11,055 bases of DNA from Planctomycetota bacterium (lineage in GTDB: Bacteria; Planctomycetota; Phycisphaerae; WQYP01). The translations under genes were made by a program, and so were the position numbers. The notes under the pieces are model-generated. The model saw only the letters and a list, made by a program, of their open reading frames with translations. It made no database searches and was not told the DNA's origin. Below are positions 7,847 through 11,055 of the stretch, one piece after another (position 1 is the stretch's first letter; the number at the start of each line of letters is the position of its first letter). The stretch is taken from positions 1 through 11,055 of the forward strand of contig JAMDCX010000023.1 in the NCBI GenBank assembly GCA_023489375.1. The letters are read 5' to 3'.

Positions 7847-10605
7847 TTATAACCCGAGCACTGCAACAATTCGTCATATTTTTTGCAAGTCAGAGAAATA
7901 CTATAGCAATCACAGGCCGCTCGTATCCGCAACATTGCAAAACAAGGCTGTGCCAGGAACTGTGCAGATGCTGTCGTGGGATGATTGAATGGTTTACCAT
8001 TCTGCTCGCGATGGTACTGGCTGCTTGGGCGCCGACAGGGCAGGCAGTCGGAGCCAATCTAAACCTTACGGCTATGCCTTGGCACGCGTACATCGGCGCC
8101 GGTTGCTCGGTCAGGACCGCTCCCAGTGATGCAGGTACGAGATCATACATATTTAACTGCAATGGAAAGTCGGAGGCCTTTCCTCATATAAGTTTACAAA
8201 ATACCGGACCGCGTGATTGGCGTGGCTTCAACCGCCTGTTGCTGAAAATGCGGCTGATAAGCACTGACACGGGGATTCGAGCCGGAGGAGAACACGTTAC
8301 TGTTTGTCTCTACGATGGAAATTACCGGCATGAAAACCTGCCAGGCGATCCACCAGTGCAGCAGGTAGTAGGCAATTTTAAACTGTGTACCGGCGGATGG
8401 CAAACTTTGAAACTAAACTTGAATGGTGTGGCCAGATCGAACGTTCTAGGCATCGATGTATATGTTTACGAAATGCCGTACGCATATCCACACATGTTCG
8501 AAGTTCAGATTGCCCAGGCTATATTGACTGGTCCGAATGCCGACCAGATATGCTTTGATTCGCACGTTTTTAGCGTCAACGCTTTGCACGGCGAATCAGG
8601 TCGATCAGTGGGCACACTTAAAACGGCCGATGGGCTAGATTTACAGATCGGCTCCATGGGCGGCGTCAGGCGATGGTTAATTAACGGCGCAGCTTTTGGA
8701 ACCGGACGCAGACAGCCGTCAGGTTTTATGCTTCGCGATGCGGCCGCCGACTCTCCGCCGATCATGGTAGGCGGCAGGGTGGTCGCCAAGGGAAGGCGGA
8801 TCGTACAGGAGGGTGTGGTGAAAAAGCTGGGACTCAAACTGCATGCCGTTTATACGGTGAAGGGCGATATGATTACCGTACGTGGCAAGGTTACAAACCT
8901 GCGAGGAGGAACCCGCGCGGTCACGGTATATTTTGGCATTCCGGTGAATCTCTTGAATTGGCGGTGGGACGAGGGCTTGGAAAAGCCTACACACCCATTT
9001 CGATATATCCATGCGATACCGTCGCTGGAGGAAGTAGTCACCGGCTATCCGGTGTGCGCGTTAAGCACAACCGGAGCTGGCTTGGCTATGGGTATCCGGC
9101 TCGATCAACCCACAGTTTATCGCTTTGTGATCAATCCTCATCAGCACCTGTTGTATATTGCCTTCAATTTCGCCCTCTTGGATGGGATGCGTTGGAATAA
9201 AAAACCTCTGTCATCGGCCCGTTTCAGCTTCATAATCTACCGGTGCAATCCACAGTGGGGCTTGCGCAGTGCCTTGGAACGATATTACCATTTTTTTCCG
9301 CAATTCTTCGTCAATCATGTGGCGCGAGGTGGCGGATGGGATTTCCCCTTTGGCCGCGCCCAGGCGAAGCAGACATCGAAGCAGCTTCTCGCCGGTGGAT
9401 ATCGCTTTGATTGGGGCGTTTTCAGAAAGGATGCCAGGTGGAACCATGACCATGGTGCATTGAACCTGCTTTACATCGAACCGGAGTTTCTTCAATTAAG
9501 CATGGGTTATTTTCAAAAACCAACGTATCAGGAGGCCATGAATTTCTTTATGGCGTTAATCCATGGTAATAATGACGCATGGGCCAAATTTATGAAGCTC
9601 CCCTACACGAAGGGGCACTGCGGTCACTTCTGGTCAAAGCAGTATTCTGGAATGGAATTGCGGTCTTTTCTGACGGCGCTACTCAAGGCCGCCCGTACCT
9701 CCGGCATGTACTCTGCAAATGGAAAGCTCATCCTTGGGATCCATACGGCCCCTTGGCTCGGCGAAAACGGCGTTGGAACTATGATCCCATGCGATCTAAA
9801 TCCAAATATCCCGGATGGCTTAGGAAAATTTGATTATTACCATTGCATGTTACCAAATGCCAGAGCATTTGAGCACACAATGGGCTTTCCCGCGGATGGA
9901 TTTGCACTGGATTCCTTCGATTCCACCCCGAATGATTACTGCCAAGCACATTTTCAATATTCTAAATTTCCACTTTCGTTCAATCCGCGTACTGATGAGC
10001 CAATGATTCCCGCTACTTTCTCCACAGTGCAATGGCTGAAATGGTTAAGCCCCATGTGCCATCAACACCATGAGATATTGATGACCAATATTGACGACCA
10101 AAACGTTACGTTCTCGGCACCATACATCGACGTTTTCGCCAATGAAAGCCCTGTGGTAAGTCGTCCTGTGTTGCTGCGTGTCTTGGCGTATCACCGCCCG
10201 ATCACATATCTGCCCTATAGCAATCAACCCAAAGCGGGAGTTCAATATAATTTACTGTGGGATGATTACCCGGGACGCGGCATCAAGCTGTCTGTCCTGG
10301 CGCCGATGGTACCGGTATTAGACAAGCTGTATCAAGCTGGCTGGGAACCGGTGACATGGGCGCATTCTACCTATCCAGCGATCTGTATCGAACGTTATGG
10401 CCACGGCGATATCTGTTACCTGAGCCTGTATAATCCCACTGATAATACAGTTCAGGCCCAAATCAATGTGGACTGGAGTCGCTTGGGTATCCAACGCAGC
10501 TCTGTCCGCATGATATACCCCAAGAAACAGTATTTATCACAGCACGGCAATGGCTTTGCGATCACAATGCAGTCACGGGAGACGACAGTAGTGTATCTGC
10601 GTTAA
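7843..10605 (+). CDS. Large secreted multidomain protein, candidate glycoside hydrolase of unrecognised family
   Basis: 920 residues; I cannot assign a named family. Seen: a hydrophobic signal-like segment at about residues 47-70 (MIEWFTILLAMVLAAWAPTG); a beta-rich, possibly carbohydrate-binding domain at about 75-230; a second beta-rich region at about 262-460 resembling the supersandwich that precedes barrels in several large glycosidases; then from about 480 (ERYYHFFPQFF) to 830 a region whose strand-like segments and acidic tips suggest a TIM barrel; and a final small beta domain. Candidate catalytic acids are Asp690 and Asp693 (FALDSFDS), Asp763 and Glu768 (DVFANES), and Glu546/Glu548 (YIEPEF). 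Similar YY..FP..F and GFALDS patterns occur, to my recollection, in unannotated planctomycete and lentisphaeral proteins. The start at 7843 overlaps the GH89 stop and has AGGAGG at 7830-7835. An ATG at 7981 (M47) would put the signal segment at the N-terminus but lacks a good ribosome site. Position at the end of three exo-glycosidase genes argues for a role on the same glycan. Function is inference. Confidence 0.75.
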   Translation: MIITRALQQFVIFFASQRNTIAITGRSYPQHCKTRLCQELCRCCRGMIEWFTILLAMVLAAWAPTGQAVGANLNLTAMPWHAYIGAGCSVRTAPSDAGTRSYIFNCNGKSEAFPHISLQNTGPRDWRGFNRLLLKMRLISTDTGIRAGGEHVTVCLYDGNYRHENLPGDPPVQQVVGNFKLCTGGWQTLKLNLNGVARSNVLGIDVYVYEMPYAYPHMFEVQIAQAILTGPNADQICFDSHVFSVNALHGESGRSVGTLKTADGLDLQIGSMGGVRRWLINGAAFGTGRRQPSGFMLRDAAADSPPIMVGGRVVAKGRRIVQEGVVKKLGLKLHAVYTVKGDMITVRGKVTNLRGGTRAVTVYFGIPVNLLNWRWDEGLEKPTHPFRYIHAIPSLEEVVTGYPVCALSTTGAGLAMGIRLDQPTVYRFVINPHQHLLYIAFNFALLDGMRWNKKPLSSARFSFIIYRCNPQWGLRSALERYYHFFPQFFVNHVARGGGWDFPFGRAQAKQTSKQLLAGGYRFDWGVFRKDARWNHDHGALNLLYIEPEFLQLSMGYFQKPTYQEAMNFFMALIHGNNDAWAKFMKLPYTKGHCGHFWSKQYSGMELRSFLTALLKAARTSGMYSANGKLILGIHTAPWLGENGVGTMIPCDLNPNIPDGLGKFDYYHCMLPNARAFEHTMGFPADGFALDSFDSTPNDYCQAHFQYSKFPLSFNPRTDEPMIPATFSTVQWLKWLSPMCHQHHEILMTNIDDQNVTFSAPYIDVFANESPVVSRPVLLRVLAYHRPITYLPYSNQPKAGVQYNLLWDDYPGRGIKLSVLAPMVPVLDKLYQAGWEPVTWAHSTYPAICIERYGHGDICYLSLYNPTDNTVQAQINVDWSRLGIQRSSVRMIYPKKQYLSQHGNGFAITMQSRETTVVYLR

Positions 10606-10686
10606 GTCTTGTGGAAAAACGTCCATGTGAAGGTACAAATCTGGTTCATCCTACTAATCCTTAAACAAGCGAATACGCCGTTGGTG

Positions 10687-10715
10687 GCCGGATAATTTTT
10701 CCCTATTATACCGGC
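10687..10715. repeat. Hairpin downstream of the glycosidase operon
   Basis: GCCGGATAAT at 10687-10696 pairs with ATTATACCGGC at 10705-10715 with one bulged T, leaving an 8-base loop of TTTTCCCT. It lies about 80 bases after the last stop codon. It may stabilise or end the operon transcript, but no T tract follows the stem, so it is not a standard intrinsic terminator. Confidence 0.45.
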
Positions 10716-10771
10716 TACGGTGAAGACATGATAGTTTTGCTGTGGCATACTGGTGGTATGATCCGATAATC

Positions 10772-10923
10772 GTAACCGTTCACGGGCCAAAAAACGCCAA
10801 AAATCAAAGAAATAATGTGGAGTCTGGACTTTATAAGACGTAAAAATCACGATAAACAGGTAGCGCGAGGTAAAAAGTGGCGTTTTTTTCATAATTTCGC
10901 CACTTATGTCCGTGAACGGTTAC
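10772..10923. mobile_element. MITE-like 152-bp element with 14-bp terminal inverted repeats
   Basis: GTAACCGTTCACGG at 10772-10785 and its exact reverse complement at 10910-10923 bound a 152-bp AT-rich segment. Inside, AAAAAACGCCA (about 10789-10799) is again mirrored by TGGCGTTTTTT (about 10879-10888), so the ends are related beyond the outer 14 bases. A GTAA start is typical of IS66-family terminal repeats. There is no transposase, so this would be a non-autonomous derivative. The flanking 8-mers (CGATAATC and TCAGCTAG) do not match, so no target duplication is visible. Family assignment is from memory and tentative. Confidence 0.5.
10875..10905. repeat. Hairpin inside the MITE-like element
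   Basis: AAGTGGCG at 10875-10882 and CGCCACTT at 10898-10905 form a perfect 8-bp stem around a T-rich 15-base loop. It lies just inside the right terminal repeat and could be a transposition or transcription structure. Confidence 0.5.
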
Positions 10924-11002
10924 TCAGCTAGTTAGGCCTGTATTCCCTGACCAAGGCCCATCAACTCGTGTGTCAGTCCCTGAAGGGGGCCCATTAACCG
11001 GA

Positions 11003-11055
11003 GAGCCGGATGCGGTAAATCCGCACGTCCGGTTCGGAGGGAGGGCCAGTCCGCA
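11003..11055 (+). ncRNA. Group II intron domain V and start of domain VI (3' end of intron, partial)
   Basis: GAGCCGGA at 11003-11010 pairs with TCCGGTTC at 11028-11035 (8 bp with the G-T wobble expected at the AGC catalytic triad, 11004-11006). Above it TGCGG/CCGCA form the upper stem, with a two-base CG bulge on the 3' side at 11026-11027. This is the hallmark domain V of group II introns. The following GGAGGGAGGGCCAGTCC looks like the 5' arm of domain VI, cut by the window end. The + strand upstream to 10606 holds no reverse transcriptase frame, so this is either an ORF-less intron, a truncated copy, or a 3' fragment. Its 5' boundary is not determinable here. Confidence 0.8.

Larger units (their letters stand above)
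10606..11055. other. Gene-poor tail with mobile-element remnants
   Basis: No credible gene in these 450 bases. The stretch contains a hairpin (10687-10715), a short inverted-repeat element (10772-10923) and a group II intron 3' end (10990s to the edge). A 96-codon open frame on the minus strand (10602-10892) overlaps the inverted-repeat element and part of the operon 3' end. It has no recognisable domain and is more likely a chance frame or element-borne sequence. Confidence 0.6.

Noticed and set aside
10602..10892. 96-codon open frame on the minus strand
   Set aside because: No recognisable domain or good ribosome site; most of it lies in the inverted-repeat element and it overlaps the operon 3' end.
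10930..10997. Possible C-terminal remnant of an intron maturase before domain V
   Set aside because: A short open stretch ends in a TAA at about 10995, but it is about 20 codons long and shows no maturase motif.
1..11055. CRISPR arrays, tRNA, rRNA, riboswitch, defence or toxin systems
   Set aside because: No regularly spaced repeats, no tRNA cloverleaf or rRNA core sequence, and no nuclease, toxin or defence-type protein motifs were recognised on either strand.

Overview
The window looks like a chromosomal fragment from a member of the PVC group, most likely a planctomycete of the Phycisphaerae type. This rests on three things: a PEP-CTERM surface protein, a prepilin-like protein with an H...DG C-terminus of the kind expanded in Planctomycetes, Lentisphaerae and Verrucomicrobia, and a run of secreted glycoside hydrolases with no SusC/SusD pair. 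The assignment to class is inference. All six supported genes are on the + strand.

Layout: 219-1037 is a PEP-CTERM protein, followed by a strong intrinsic terminator (1049-1094). 1167-2156 is a prepilin-like protein with an N-methylation motif. 2247-10605 is a probable operon of four exported proteins: a GH29 alpha-L-fucosidase (subfamily B type), a GH20 beta-N-acetylhexosaminidase, a GH89 alpha-N-acetylglucosaminidase, and a 920-residue multidomain protein that I read as a candidate glycoside hydrolase of no family I can name. The last three genes are closely coupled: both junctions are 4-base ATGA overlaps. 10606-11055 holds no credible gene. It carries a hairpin after the operon, a 152-bp MITE-like element with 14-bp perfect terminal inverted repeats, and a group II intron domain V at the right edge, with domain VI cut off by the window.

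How the genes work together (inference): fucosidase, hexosaminidase and alpha-N-acetylglucosaminidase are complementary exo-enzymes. Together they fit trimming of fucosylated, GlcNAc-rich glycans such as mucin-type O-glycans, Lewis-type structures, or sulfated/aminated algal or animal polysaccharides after desulfation. The 920-residue protein, translationally coupled to the GH89 gene, most plausibly supplies a further cleavage step on the same substrate. It is the most promising undescribed item here. No transporter, sulfatase, regulator, tRNA, rRNA or CRISPR array was seen.
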